Source: Hansfordia pulvinata | Lineage: Eukaryota; Ascomycota; Sordariomycetes; Xylariales | Assembly: GCA_006538405.1 (NCBI GenBank) | Contig: BJKQ01000005.1 | Coordinates: 1,984,001 to 2,048,000, forward strand | Length of the DNA stretch: 64,000 nt | Reading direction: 5' to 3' | Part shown: positions 27,906-41,339 of the stretch, one piece after another | Layout of the letters: each line of letters starts with the position of its first letter | Numbering within the stretch: position 1 is the stretch's first letter | Position numbers and translations under genes: made by a program | Notes under the pieces: model-generated | Seen by the model: only the letters and a program-made list of their open reading frames with translations | Told to the model about the DNA's origin: nothing | Databases searched by the model: none

Positions 27906-30900
27906 ATGAATGGCGACTCTGGCCTCGTGGCCAGCTTGGTTGAAAGGCTTGCAACCAGGGTAAGTTTGCTCCGCGCTCACTCTGACCCTGTCGTCGCTCA
28001 CTTCTTCGCGCCACCTCCCCGCCCCGTTCCCCCGTTCCCCGCCCTCGCGGTGCCCACGTCGCTCTGCTCTGCCCTCGTCGTGAGCTGATCATAAACCCCC
28101 CTACCGCAGCTTCCCCACCGCATTGGCATAGGCCAACAAGAGCTTCGCGAAGACCAGACGGCCTCCACCACTCGCACCACACTGGTCACCATCAGCGCCA
28201 CGTCCGCCAGCGACGTCCTCGAGCACATATGGACCCTACTGGAAGACCTGAGTCTCCCCTACGAATCCTTCACCACCCACCCCCCTCACGTCCTCTCTTC
28301 CGAATTCTACCTTCTCTCCCTCGCTGCGGATTGTTGTGTCACCAATTGGAACGCTCTCCAGCGTGGCAGCCCCAATGGCACTTCGAGGCGCCCCTCGGCT
28401 GTGCATGGGTCTGCTCCCTACAATATGCCCGAGCGGCTTGACGACTCGTTCATCGTCAGGGTCTTTGAATACCTCAAGCTCATGCTGGATCCTATATCCG
28501 ATGGTCACTTCCCTCCGCCTCAGATGCTTCTTGAGTGCGAGCATGCCCAAGGTCTTCTAGGCGCGACAGGCGCCAACTCCGTCGCCAATGTGCTCACAAA
28601 TTTCAGCGACCCGGTTCTGTTCAACAACAGAGGCGGCGACAATGACTTCACCGGCGACGATACCCGCGAGGCCGAGCCTTTCGCCCAGATCATCATGCAA
28701 TACATCACCGCGTCGAATTGGCAGGCCTCGTTCGAGTACGTTAGAAACGTCATCTACAGGGTTCGAAAATCAGCTGCACCGCAGGTCGGAACCGTGCCTA
28801 CTCTGGCCATGGCCGAGGACGAGCGGGCATCTTTGGTTGTTTTGCGACTGTTCGGGTGGGCTTGGGTTGACGCTGCGAAACTGGGCAGCTCTATCCAGGA
28901 GTTCTGTTCAAATTTCCTACACTTCCGAAGGACCTTTCAATCCACCATCGCGGCTATAGGTCCCATACTAATCTCCCGATGGCTTGAGCGCTACCCTTTC
29001 GACTTTGTGCAGCTTCACGTCCAACGGAAAAGACTGGATGGTGCAGTCGACACGCTTTTTGACATGACGCAGACGATAGGCGACACTGGCAAGCGCTGGC
29101 CTTGGATCGTTCCTCTCCAGATCACCCTCGCCCTCTTGATGTCCGAGGTTTTCGAGGTTGCCAGCAACCTCCGTGAGGCCAAAAGTTCGAGTCTTGCCAA
29201 GAGAGTGAGCTTCCTCGAGAACTCGAGAAAGTCGGCCAAGAACAGAAGTGAGGCTGCGTGTATGTCCCTTGCCGCTGTACTGCGAGCCGCTCGCTTTTTC
29301 GAGCGATACGATCCAGACGGCGAAGCTGCTTTTGTTAGCTATGCAATGGATGTCCAGAATGAACTCAGAGACGCCGTTTTCCAGCGGACCAAGTCTGGGC
29401 CTGACGGGGCGGTTTTCGGGCAAGAGTTGACGTCTCTGGTCGTCATTGTGCTCACGCAGTTCAACGACGAGGCATACGCATCCAGCCTCATTCGCGACTG
29501 TCTCCAACCAAATGCCCCAGTCGTACATCGGAATGCTTTGATCCAAGCCTGTACCTTTCTTGCATCGCACCGCGTCGGCGACCAGTACAGCTCGATGTTT
29601 ATTGAACTAGCCCCCTTTATTCAGAGGCAGATCAAGGTAAGTTCTCCCTTCGCCGTCACAGGATGTCACGGGGACTGATCGTTACAGAGCTGGGTCATTG
29701 CGACAATGAACTCCTACATTGGCGACAACGACGCGCAACGTCAAGCAGCAGCAAGCACCGCGGCATCTTCAGTGACCCTTGTGCGCGGCATTATGCGGTT
29801 CCTCAACGCGTCACCTTCGACCTTGTTTCTGAACCCGCCAGAAGAAGAGGATAAGAGATATGACTTTCACAGGGATCTCTCTGAGGCCTTGGTGACCTGT
29901 GTCATGTCATCGGATAGATCTGTCAGCGTTATCGTCAAAGACCTAGCCGAGCAGGTCTTCGGCGCCGAGCCCACGCAACCTGAGGTTCGAGCCTTGGTCA
30001 AGATTGGCTCGCCTGGCTTCCTTTCCAAGTTCTACCGGTTCACAGGCTCCGTTACCCTGAACCTGGTCAACAAGTTCAGCCAGAGTCAGAAGAAAGAAGA
30101 CTTGGAGGCCGTTGCCGAGTACTTGGACACGGCGTCTATGATGGCTCTGTCGGTAAAGGAGTTGCGGGCAATAAGCGAGGAGCTGCCGGAGCCCGCCATG
30201 GCAGCCAGCAGGCTCGAGACAGTCTGCCTGGTCACACTCTGTTCGCCTGACCTTGAGCTATGCCGACTTGGTACAGATGCCTTGAGACATGTCATATTCA
30301 ATCTTGACCAAATCTGCGAGTCAATCTCCGAGGACTTCAAGTCGACAGTCCCCATGTTCAAGAACCTGGAGCGCAATACTGAGATCTTTCGAGACATCGC
30401 TTCTCGCGATTTCCTCTATACCGGCGTTGTCGCTTTCCAAAAACGGACGCGAGGTCTCATCAGGCGCTTGAGCCCGAGTCCCGCCATTCTGGGCAGCTGG
30501 GAGATCGCATTCCACAAATGGATACATCTCTCCAAGGACATCTCGTCATCACCCATCGAGCAGGCCGACGGGCGCAGCTTTCTGGAGTGGCGCAACCTTT
30601 CCGGCTTCCTTGCGTCGCTCGGGGCGTCTGCACGTCGGAGCAATCAATCATCCTAGAGGAACCAGCTGCGGTTGGGTTGAAATGGATCGACCGCGTCTTC
30701 TCGGAAAATCACGAAGAGTCCCTCTTGACAAGGTATCTTCGGCAGAGTATCCAGCTTCTCGCGTGTACCAACGTTCGCGTACGTGAGACGATGAGAGAAG
30801 TGTTGTCTACTGAGGTGTCTCCAAACCTCTACCCTCATCTTTTCCGTTCACTCGAATCTGAGCTGGAAGTTCTCTTCACCGGCGCCCTGGAAACATCGAC

Positions 30901-33900
30901 GAAGGGGCAGGATGTCGAGATCATTTTCGCGGAACAAGTGTCTGGTGTTCTCAAAGGCCTCGTCGACCGCCTCGAAACGCCATCGGAGCTCGGTGCTGCG
31001 TCTTCGGTGCCGCTGGGCTCGCTAGCTTTGAGCTTCGCAAAGTTCCTGGATGGTGTGCCTGACAGCCCGAGCAGCTTGAGGGTCCGGATCAAGATCTGTC
31101 AACTGTGCGAGTCTCTCACGAGGAAGAAGGAGCATCTGAACCTCCGCGACGATGTCCGGATACGTAACCTTTTGCTGGAGTACATCTACAGCTGGATCAC
31201 GCGCCCACGCTCGCCGCGAGGGGAGGGCAGCACAATTTCGGCGCGTCAGGACGAAATCAGCCGAGTGCAAAGAGATCTCGACAAGGCTTGCCTGCGTTCG
31301 CTCGAGAGCCTCACGTACAGGCTGCCACTTCAGCCTGCCGAGGGGCAGAGTGACGCGGGAGCCAGCGAGTTGAAGTCGCAGATGTTTCAGCAGTACTTCA
31401 ACCGCTTCTTGTCTCTGCTGAATTACGACTCCGAGCATCGCGACGTCATTGGACATATGAGCCGTGACGAATCGGCATCGACTTCCGAGATGTCAATAGC
31501 TATCCTGTCCAACTTGCTCAGCGCCAACATTGATGTGGGTTTGAAGCACTCGCTCAGTATTGGCTACCACGAAAATGTCGAAATCCGGACGGCGTTCATC
31601 AAAGTGCTCTACAACATCCTCATACAAGGGACTGAGTTTAGCAACCTTTCAGACGCGGCTGTCAGTGAGAAGTACGAGGAGCTTCTCAACGTAAGATGAC
31701 TCCTCTTGGCACCACTACAATTTACAAACCACTAACACCCTTCAGCTTTTGACCAACGACATGAGCTTGGCCCTTTCCGTCAGCAGCGTATGCCCTGGCA
31801 GCGAAGTCGAGGAGCTGACGATATCATTGCTCAATGTTTTCGAGACACGTGGCAAGCTCTTCAACCTGATCGAGGCACTTGTCAAGCAGGAGATTGAGCA
31901 TACCGAAAACGAGGCTGAGCTGCTGCGCCGCAATTGCGTCGCCACGAAAATGCTTTCCATCTATGCCAAGTGGCGGGGTGCAGACTACCTCAAAGCTACG
32001 CTGCAAAAGCTACTGGAGAAGCTCATGATGACGTCCCAAGATCTCGACCTTGAACTCGATCCCGGGCGCGTTGGCTCTCAGGAAGAAGCTGAGAAGAATG
32101 CCCTCCAGCTTCGCATCGTGGTCAAGGTATTCATCGACGACATCCGGGCATCTGCCACATACATACCCGCAAGCTTCAGAAGGATTTGCCACAGCATAGC
32201 AACAGCTGTCGAGACCAGGTTCCCTGATGCAAAGTATACCGCTGTCGGGTCCTTCATTTTCCTTCGCTTCTTCTGTCCGGCCATCGTGGCACCGGAAGCC
32301 GAGGGCTTGGTCACCTCGCCGCCGTCCAAGGAGATGCGCCGCGGTCTACTCCTGATCGCCAAGGTTATTCAGAATCTGGCTAACAATGTGCTCTTCGGCG
32401 CCAAGGAGCCCTACATGTTTGCTCTAAACGACTTCCTGAGCAAACACATCTTCGATGTCACAGCATTTCTGAGGGAGATCTCCGCTCCTCCCAAACATCT
32501 TGAGGCCCAGTCATCCGAGGCCGAGGCATACGAATTCGGGTCCTGCATAGCCTTGCACAGGTTCCTCTACGACAACTGGGATCACGTGCGACAACGCCTC
32601 GTGGCCCAGGAGCGGAGAGATCAGCTACGGTCCCCTACTGACAGTGCTCGCCCTCGGACCACGGTCTTGGAGCCCTTGAAGAAGCTGATCACCAGCCTCG
32701 GCCCGCCACCGCTGGCTATCACGTGGAACAGGCCACAAATATCTATCAACACCCCACCTGCCTATTCTCGCTTCCAGCATTTCATGCTACGAAACGCTTT
32801 CCGCAGTAGCGAGTCTCTTGTCACCTCACGCGCAGTGTACGACGGAGGTGAAAGCAAGGTTCGTTGCAGTCCGTGTTTGCACACGCAAGGGCATTGTTAA
32901 CACTGAACAGGACGGACTTTCTATCATTTGCATCATTCTCCGACATGTTGACCAAGACGCCATTGATTATGATACCCTTATCTATTGTTATTTGAAAGTA
33001 TGCTATCCTCAACAGCTCGCAGTCGTTGACTAGTCCTCATTAACAACCGTGTAGATTGCCAGTCGCATGTGGCACCAGCCTTTCGGGCTTCTTATCGACG
33101 CAACTTGCTACAGCGGACAGACCGAGCCCCAAGACAATCTGTTCAAGAAGCTTGAGCAACTGAGCCCTGCCGAGCTGTCATCTTCGCTATCCAGGATATA
33201 CATCTACAACATGAACAGCGCCTTCAGAAAATGCTTTCGCCGGGTTCTGCGCATGGCTACGAAGAACGAGTCGAGTGTTTTCAACCCAATGTCTGTCGAC
33301 TACCATCTTCTCGGAAGTCTCCAAGACCTCCAGGCCCACTTCCACTTGAGCCAACTGCATCTCCCGAAGGAGACGATCAGCGTGGTAACAGACACGCGTT
33401 ATGCCTTCCAGCCAATCACGCGGTTGTCGAAGACCAAGGGCAAGATAGAGGTCGTCATCAGGGTCGGAAGCCAATTTGTGCAGGTCGCCACTATCAAGAA
33501 ACAGGAAGTTCACCCAAGCTTCAGACTAAGCGCTGTTGTCAATGACATTTTCCGACTGGGAGACGTGGAGGAAGCACCCACGGCCATCGCCACTGAAGAC
33601 GACTCGACCTTTGGTCTGAGAGCCGACAGTGGCAAAATCGTCATGTACTTCCAAGGTGCGAAGAAGCATGACGTCTTGCAGGCCATGCGCAGTGCGAAGC
33701 TCAAGTACGGCAAGGATACTCGGATGATGAAGTCGTTCGAACGGCTGATCCGCCCACAAGACGTGCCTGGCACACTACTCAACCTGGCACTGACAAATCT
33801 GGCCGCACCTGATCCTGCGCTGCGGTTGTCATCATACAATCTTTTGGGCGCTCTTTGCCGTGCTTTCAAATTCCAGGCAGCGTCGAAATTCATGTGCCTG

Positions 33901-36212
33901 AGAGGTAAGCCACCTTGCGTGTGCATGGGCCGAAGCCCATACGCTGACTCCATGACTACAGAGATCTCAATTCCCTTGGACCCCACGAGTTTCATCATCA
34001 ACATCAGCAAGACCTTGGCTCAAGAAGAGCCTCAGCTGACTCACGACTTTCTCAACGAATTCTTTGTCGGCTGGGAAAGCTTCACTGAGGAACAAAAGCC
34101 ACTCAGTCTGGCGTACATGGCACCTTGGATCCCTGGGCTGCGAACGACATTCCTCGCGGATGAATCGGACGGTGAGAAAGCACGCGAGAAGATCGCTACC
34201 ATATTCCGCAAGCTCATTGACGTCACTACGTTGGATCCCACATTGGCGCTGGTGCTCGAACATACAGTGTGGCCCGCAATCAGCCAGGATGAGACGCTGC
34301 TTGACATCTTCCTCGAAGAGGTCATCAAGGCTGCTCTGACTCTAGGCATGTATGACGAGCATACGACCAGCTTGACAACCATTGTCACATCTATTGGGAC
34401 GATCACGCTACGCGGGAAGATTGTATCCAGGCTCCGGAAGGCACTGAACAGGTCCTCATTACGGCCTACAAAGTATCTCATCGACAACACGGTATGGGGC
34501 GAGATTTGCGTACTCCTACAATTCTGCCTGTCGTTATCTTTCGATAGCGGCGTCCAGGCTCAGCTGTACCTCGCAGAAATCTTCCACATTGTGTCAATGC
34601 TTGCCAACACCGGGACGCCCGACATCCGCATCATGGTTCACAAACTGCTGATCAACACGGTGCACTCGGCGTGCACATCGTTCAAGCTCGACGACGCAAA
34701 GTTGGCCAAGCTCCGCAGCACCCTTGAGACGATTGCTGAGTCGAGGAACGACATGTTTTGCTCCACGCAAGCTTTCAGCCGCGACGCCGCGTCAGTCTCA
34801 CTGGGTCACGACTCTTCTCCAACGTTGGCCAATACCGAAAATCTGGCGGCACTCTTATACGATATCTGTGCCATCGCCGCGCCGACTGTGAGCATGGCCA
34901 ATGCCTGGCGGTCACGGTGGATGAGTTTGGTGGCCAGCACGGCATTTCAGAATAACCCGGCTATACAGCCTCGGGCTTTCACGGTCATGGGATGCCTGGC
35001 CAGGGAGGAGGTCGATGATGACCTCCTCTACCAGGTTCTGGTGTCGTTGCGCAACAGCGTCAGAAGCTTTGGTGACGACAACAACAGTGACATGCTGGTG
35101 GCGATTGTGTCGTCGCTCTCCAAGATGATGGCGAAGCTGCCCACGGCTTCGCGGTACGGGCTGCAACTCTTCTGGCTGGCGATCTCGCTCCTGCGCCTCT
35201 TGCCTGTCCACCTGTTCAACTGTACTGCTCTGTTCCTGGAAGCCGTTCTGAGCAACATTGGGACTGCAACAGACCTCCGTAACGAGCAGATGGCTGAGTA
35301 CCTGATGCAGGGCCGGGCCCAACTGGAAGACGCCGCGGGTCCCCTGGATGAGAGCTATGAAGTCCACTTTAACCTGGAAAACTTCCACTATGTTGTCTGC
35401 GCCTGTCTGGTCCGCGGGCTCACCGACACGGTGACGAGGACGTCCTCGTTCCGGGTCCTATCGACTTTCTTGGAACTGACGACGACGAGCGACCCGAAGT
35501 CTCCCAGTCACCTGACTCGCGAGTTTTACTCGTCTCCCTACCTTGCGCTCATCCGCTCGCGTGCCGTCACGCCCGAAGAGTTGAAGGAGTCGCTGTGGTC
35601 CGCAGGCATCAATCCCCTGGGTGTGGCCAACATGAGCCCAAGCCGCCGGTTGCGAGAGGTGGAGGGAACCTCCGACAAGGACCTTCTGATCAACACGTGC
35701 ATCGAGATGGTCGATTTCCAATATCTGGAAGACGCAGCACAGAACCACACGCTTCTGTGGCTGAACGAACTGGCTACATTCAGACCTGCCGTGGTCATCC
35801 ATCTGTAAGCACTGCCTTCTGCGCGTGTTTTTCTACACCTGCTTTGTGATGACGAACTGCTAACACGCGTACATAGGTGCTCTATGATCGCCACGCATCT
35901 CGACGAAATCTTGCTCAACTCGCAGAACTCCTCCACGTTGGAGGCGGCGCACTTGCTTCTACGCACGCTTTCGAGCAACCACAAATTCATCGGCGCGATG
36001 GCGGGCCAGGGCGTGCTGATGGAGATTCTCGAAGAGAACGGACTGGGCGGAATCTGCAAGACGTGCTCGTTCCAGCAGAACCAGGACCTCGACAAGCAGT
36101 GTTTTGCTCTGACGGAGAGACTGATTGAGGTAAGTTGCCTTGCGCCTCGTAAGGGCTGCTTCGAGTTTTGACGACATGAGACTAACGACGATTGCAGCTG
36201 ATTATTGCTTGA
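27906..36212 (+). CDS. IRA: IRA/neurofibromin-type Ras GTPase-activating protein (apparent frameshift)
   Basis: Negative regulator of Ras that speeds GTP hydrolysis and so dampens cAMP/PKA signalling; the protein would act at membranes. Nine exons: 27906-27959, 28110-29636, 29688-31690, 31746-32858, 32911-32997, 33055-33904, 33962-35804, 35877-36129, 36198-36212, about 2,580 residues. The GAP domain starts near residue 1196: arginine-finger segment ELLRRNCVATK (about 1252) and GAP signature FLRFFCPAIVAPE (about 1368). Exons 5-6 encode the Sec14/PH-like module (GLSIICIILRHV, IASRMWHQPFGLLIDATCY). The rest is helical repeat sequence as in IRA1/IRA2 and NF1. In exon 3 the frame breaks at GGGG (30621-30624); one extra G gives GFLASLGGVCTSEQS, and the corrected exon length fits the downstream phase. 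All other joins are in frame. The last exon encodes only four residues and the stop. Confidence 0.93.
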
Positions 36213-37137
36213 TTGCTTCTTCCATTCCGCCAATCCGAGGTACAAGGCCGAAGCGGCCCCTTCTGTGGTGGTGAGTACTTCTTTTTGAGTACCTAAACCA
36301 CGCTATCTACGGACGATGCGTAGAGACTGGGGGACGGATATCTTGGTGGATTGTATCATGACAGTGTGAACAGAGTTACCCAGATAGAAGAGGATCAAGA
36401 GGGTGAATAAGAGAAGCTGCAATCTTGGCAAAACATAGGTAATTTGTCTGACGCAGGTTCCACTGCCTCTGGGTGATCTGGTTAGGGTGAAAAGGCGGCT
36501 TGACTTGAAAGGTGAGCACGAGGGCAGCAGTTCCTGGGCCTTTTCCCCCTTTTCCCCCTTTTTTTGAGAGGGGGGGGGGGGGGGGTTGCCATTCGCTGAA
36601 AGAGGCACCGTACCGTCCTTTGCATGACCTGCAGAAGAAGGCAACAAAGAACAAACAAGAAAACCGAACAACGCAGCTTGACAGATCAAAAGGCAGACTT
36701 TCAGCAAATGGCGAGCGAGGCTTTCGCATAACCACGGCACAGAGGCCGATGATGGTGGGTCCACGGCGCCTGTCTGGTTCCAAGTACCTCTTCAATGTAC
36801 GCGTAAATGACTAGCGTCCTTACAGGTACTCGCAGTCATCAAATGCCAAGGTACGGGTGCTCAATACAACCGGTCGGCCGACGCGTCTCAGCAAGCGGCG
36901 ACGCGTAAATTACCTGTGACGACATTGAAGACGTACATTTCTACGCATTTCTACGCGACCAAACCCGCCCCCGACCCATCAACCAACGTTACAGTCCACC
37001 TTGAGACGTGACTCGGCACACGCTGCGCAATCGGTACGCTTGGCGCGCCCACTACAACACCCCGGGGAACCCCTGGACATTCTCATACACTGACACGGCC
37101 GAAGAGCCGCCGGACGAGGGCCGCTCACACCGGGAGC
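36213..37137. other. intergenic region RasGAP/MutY
   Basis: This 925-base spacer holds the 3' UTR of the RasGAP gene and the promoter of the glycosylase gene, and includes a G16 run at 36570-36585 following T- and C-runs. I see no gene. Confidence 0.65.
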
Positions 37138-39446
37138 ATGAGGGTGACGAGGAGCGCGCAGCGCTCGAGCGCACGACTTGCCGCCCTGTCCCCGGGCGCC
37201 GCCCAGGCGCGGCTTAAGAGAGACGACGGGCCGACTACCTCTGCCAAACCAGCTCCGCGAGCCACTGCGGCAGCGAAACGCAGGGCCGCCCCGGCCTCGC
37301 CGAGCCCGAGCACAGAAGACGACGACCGCGACTACAGCGATGTTGCCGCCGGCGCCGGCGCTGCAGCCAGCGACTCGGACGCCAAGGCCCCGAAGCCGAA
37401 GAAGCGGAGAGTAGTGGCGGCGGCGGAGGCGGCGGCGGCGGCTGGGGACACGGTGGCGACAGCGACAGCGACGACGACTACGACGACGACGACGACGAAG
37501 AAGAAGGTAGCGGCGAGGCGACGAGCCGGCGGGGCCGCGCCCGGCGACGACAGGCGCCACTTCCACATCTTCGGCGGCGGCGCGCCGGCATCGCGACCCG
37601 GCGCGTGCGGGCTGCCGCACCGGCGCCACGCGCCCGCGTACCACCGGCCGCGGCTGCTCGACAGCCGCGAGGGGCGGGCGGCCCTCCTCGCATGGTTCGA
37701 CGGGACCAGCGGCAGCCGGGGGATGCCGTGGCGCAAGCCGTGGATCGACCCGTCCACCTTTCCGCGGCACGAGCAAGAGGCGGCGGCGGCGGCGCAACCG
37801 GGGCAGTCCAAGGGGGCGGCGCGCGACTCCCACCGCCACGACTCGCCGCCGGAGAAGGAGGAAGAGGGGGAGGACCTGAGGTCGCGGCTGGAGCGGCGCG
37901 CTTACGAGGTGTGGATCAGCGAGGTGATGCTGCAGCAGACGCGCGTGGCGGTCGTGGTGGACTACTGGACGCGGTGGGTGTCGCGGTGGCCGACGATCCG
38001 GGACCTGGCGGCGGCGCCGGCGGACGACGTGCTGGCGGCCTGGAAGGGCCTGGGCTACTACAGCCGGGCCACGCGGATCCACGAGGCCGCGCGCCTGGTG
38101 GCCGGCGACAGGGAGCTGGCGGGCCTGCTCCCCGCGGCGGCGTCGGAGCTGCAGGCCCGCGTCCCCGGCGTGGGCAGGTACACGGGGGGCGCGGTGTCGG
38201 CGATCGTGTTCGGGCGCGCGGCGCCCATGGTCGACGGCAACGTGCTGCGCGTGCTGAGCCGGCAGCTCGGGGTGCTGGGCGACGTCAAGGCGGACAAGGT
38301 CGTCGTCGACACGCTGTGGGCCGCGGCCGACGCGCTGGCCCGGGCCGTGGCGCGGGACTATGACGACGGCGGCGGCGGCGGCGGCGGCGGCGCAGTGAAG
38401 GGCGAGAAGGTGGTGAAGGAGGAGGAAGGGGAAGAAGAGGGCGGCACCGAGAAGGACAACTACGGCCTGCCGCTCAGCGACCGCCCGGGCCGCTGGGGCC
38501 AGGCCCTCATGGAGCTGGGCAGCACCGTGTGCGGGCCCAAGCCCAACTGCGGCGCGTGTCCCATCACCTCGACGTGCCGGGCCTACAACGAGGGGCTCGG
38601 CCTGGCCGCGCAGAGGGGCCAGGCGACGCCGCCGGCGTCGATCCCGGACATTGAGGAGAGTCCCGGCTGCAACCTCTGCTCCGCCTACGAGGAGGACGAT
38701 CCCGCCGACCAGGGCGCCGCCGCCGTGACGAAGACGAATACGAAGACGAAGGAGCACGAAGAGGCGGCGGCGCCTCCGAAGCGCAAGGGGCAGAAGCAGC
38801 AGACGTCCCTGCTGCAGTCGTTTGCGTTCACAAAGACTACCAGTACTTCTACGACTACTACTACGAGGCAAGCTGCCCGGGGGAGAGCAAGTTGCCGCCA
38901 CCGCCGCCGCGGGAGGAGGAGACGATCGGCAAGGCGGCGCTGGAGACGATCGTGGGGCACGCCAGGCGGTTCCCCGTCAAGGCGATCAAGAAGGCGGCGC
39001 GGCCCGAGGAGGACGTGGTGTGCGCGGTGCGGCGGCGCGGGGACGGGCGGTGGCTGGTGCGGCGGCGGCCGGAGAAGGGCCTGCTGGCCGGGCTGTGGGA
39101 GTTCCCGAGCCTGAAGCTGGCGGCGGACGACGGCGGCGACGAGGCCGGCCGGAGCGCGAGGGGCCGCGGGTTCGTCGAGGAGGAGCTGCGGGCCGCGGGG
39201 TCGGGCAGGCGAGGAGGAGGCGGGCTGGAGCACCTGGGCGAGCTGGGCAGCGTGCCGTGGCTCTTCTCGCACATCCGGCTGACGATGCACGTGCACCTGT
39301 TCGAGGTCGACGGCGGCGGCGACGGCGACGGCGATGGCGAGGTCACTCCTCCTCCGGGCTACCGCTGGAGCGACAGCGTCGAGGACGAGTCCATGGGCAC
39401 TGGCATGCAGAAGTGCTGGGCGCTGGTCCAGCAGAACTCGGTCTAG
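37138..39446 (+). CDS. MUTYH: A/G-specific adenine DNA glycosylase MutY/MUTYH (apparent frameshift)
   Basis: Base-excision repair enzyme that removes adenine mispaired with 8-oxoguanine, in nucleus and/or mitochondrion. Single exon, about 769 residues if one base is added. The Ala/Arg/Lys-rich N-terminus (about 200 residues, with basic KPKKRR-type nuclear signal) is longer than usual. The catalytic domain has SEVMLQQTRV with catalytic Glu at about 262, the helix-hairpin-helix VPGVGRYTGG (about 342), and catalytic Asp in MVDGNVLR (about 366). The iron-sulfur cysteines C-x6-C-x2-C-x5-C start at about 465. The C-terminal NUDIX-like domain (RRRPEKGLLAGLWEFPS) that reads 8-oxoG follows in the neighbouring frame. 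The break lies at or near a G5 run (38879-38883) in a low-complexity linker just after the motif KQQTSLLQSFAF. One added G restores continuity, and no intron of usable length and signals is visible there. Confidence 0.9.
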
Positions 39447-40522
39447 CAAGCGAAGCGAAGCGATGTCTCTGCCCCCATCTGAGACAATGCTCCCTGGCAA
39501 AGGATGGCCCGTCATGGCGCGCCCCTGTCCGCCAGCTGCATTCCCTCTCTCGCCCGGGGTGATGGTCTTTTTGGTGGCTCTCATCGGTCGATTAACCTGA
39601 CCATCTCCTGGCTTGTTGCGAGAAGAAGAATCGCGACATCACCGCCATTGCTCAATGAGGCCAGCCTTGATTGATTGCGGCAGTCCGGTTGTGCTACTGG
39701 GAGTTGATCGCGAGCTATCTGTGGATCATCGGTCGCCAGAGACGAGGAGCCTACCCTCCATCTCTTTAGGGCGGATGGCATCATCTCGGCCTGCCTGGCT
39801 TGCTTTTCTGGCTTGACAGGGCGTCTGTCTGCAGGGCGGCGGGAAATCTGCCGCTGGTGTCCGAGGCTTCCATCTAGGGTTTTTTTTTTACTATTCGCTA
39901 TTCGCAAAGGTGGGGCGCCACTATGGAAGCCAAAAAGCCATACAACAATGAGCTTGGCCGGCCCGTGAGTGCTCGTTGGGCCAGGGCGTGAACGAGATGA
40001 AGAGGGCGACGAGAAATGGATACCGATTTTCCAGATCAACTCGTTGAAACAAACCCCCCCATCTCCCTGTTGAAATAGAGCAATCCTGTCTGCCAGGGCG
40101 CTTCCACACTACCCGAGGTAGTTCGAGACAAGAAACCGGCGGCCCATTCCAGAGGAGGGCCCTTGACGTTGCGAGGATTCGATACAGCAGCACGGGGTGG
40201 CACCCAGGCCCCCTTCTGGCATGCGCAATCATCTCGGCTGCCCTGGCTGGGCGCACCGTCGCTCGTTTTGCCAAGAAATATTTCACGTACGGACGCCCTT
40301 TGCCAAGCCGTGATCAGAGACCGGGAAGCTCAGTGCTTTCATACTCACACATCACGCGTGGCTGGAGGTGCTCTATTCTGGCCGGCAGTCTCAGCTCAGC
40401 TATTCCTTTCAGGAGCGTCGATATACATACAAAGGCTCTGCCTCCTATACATTTCTCTATTCTTTTTTTTTTTTTTGCCTTTTGCCTTTTGCTGCTTCTT
40501 TCAGCTACTCGCTCTCGGGGCC
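39447..40522. other. intergenic region
   Basis: About 1.1 kb between the glycosylase and the small membrane protein gene. It contains a T14-type run just before the latter's start (about 40459-40473). I see no gene. Confidence 0.6.
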
Positions 40523-41339
40523 ATGGCGTCGTGGGAGCGCCCGGCAGCGGCCCCCTCGGCGGGCGGCCGTCCCGGAAGCCGCGAGGACGGGGGAGACGTC
40601 GGCTCTCTGCCGCCGTACCTCGCCCGGCCCTCCGGGCGCGGCGAACCTCCCGTGTACCGGCCGTGCCAAGGACGCCAGCAGAGTCCGGACAGCAGCTCGC
40701 GCCGGACGTCGCAGTCGTCGTTGACTCTGGAGGGGGAGGAGGAAAGGGTTCCAACCACGGGCCAGACCGATGCCGAGACCGCCGATGACAAGTCTATCCG
40801 CAAAACCTTCAGTAGTGAGTTCTGCAACAGACAAACACACGGTGGTGGTTATTCGTCGCTAACGGGGACTCTCAGAGCCGTCTGGCGCGAGCAGCAAGCG
40901 GGCGAGGGACAGGGCGCGGACGCGACGCATGTTGGCCGCGTTCGTGCGTCGCGGGGGGAGGAAGTCTTGGTCTGGGTACGTCCAGCACTGGAGTTTCTTT
41001 ATCCTTCTTTTTTTCTCTTTTCTTCTCTTTCTTCTTCTTTTCTTCTTCTTTTCTTCTATTTTTTTCTTCTTTTCTCTTCTTCTCTCTTTTTTGTCTCCTC
41101 ATCATCCTCCGTCGTCACAATGTCGTAGTAGCTGACCTCATACTCCCCAAAGCAGGGGTGGCGAGACGGAAGTGTCCCAGGCGGAGGCCGAGGCGCAGGA
41201 GCAGCTCAGGCTGGCGCGGGAGGAGCTGCAGCGCGAGAGGCGGCAGTTCTGGATCGTGGCGATTCCCGGGGTGGTGACGGCGGTCGGGACCATCTTTGTC
41301 GCCGTCTTTACGGCCATGGACTTTCACCTCAAGGCGTGA
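40523..41339 (+). CDS. predicted C-terminally anchored membrane protein, unknown function
   Basis: I do not recognise this gene. Three exons (40523-40814, 40876-40975, 41156-41339) with GT...AG introns give a 191-residue reading frame with all joins in phase, which supports it being real. Residues 1-95 are low-complexity, rich in Pro, Ser, Gly and Arg. Residues about 96-130 are strongly basic (KRARDRARTRR and FVRRGGRKS). A short Glu/Gln/Arg-rich coiled coil follows (AEAQEQLRLAREELQRE). A single hydrophobic helix (about residues 160-183, IVAIPGVVTAVGTIFVAVF) ends just before the stop, so the protein is probably tail-anchored in an internal membrane. The second intron is 180 nt of almost pure T/C. 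Homologs in related fungi would confirm the model. Confidence 0.6.
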
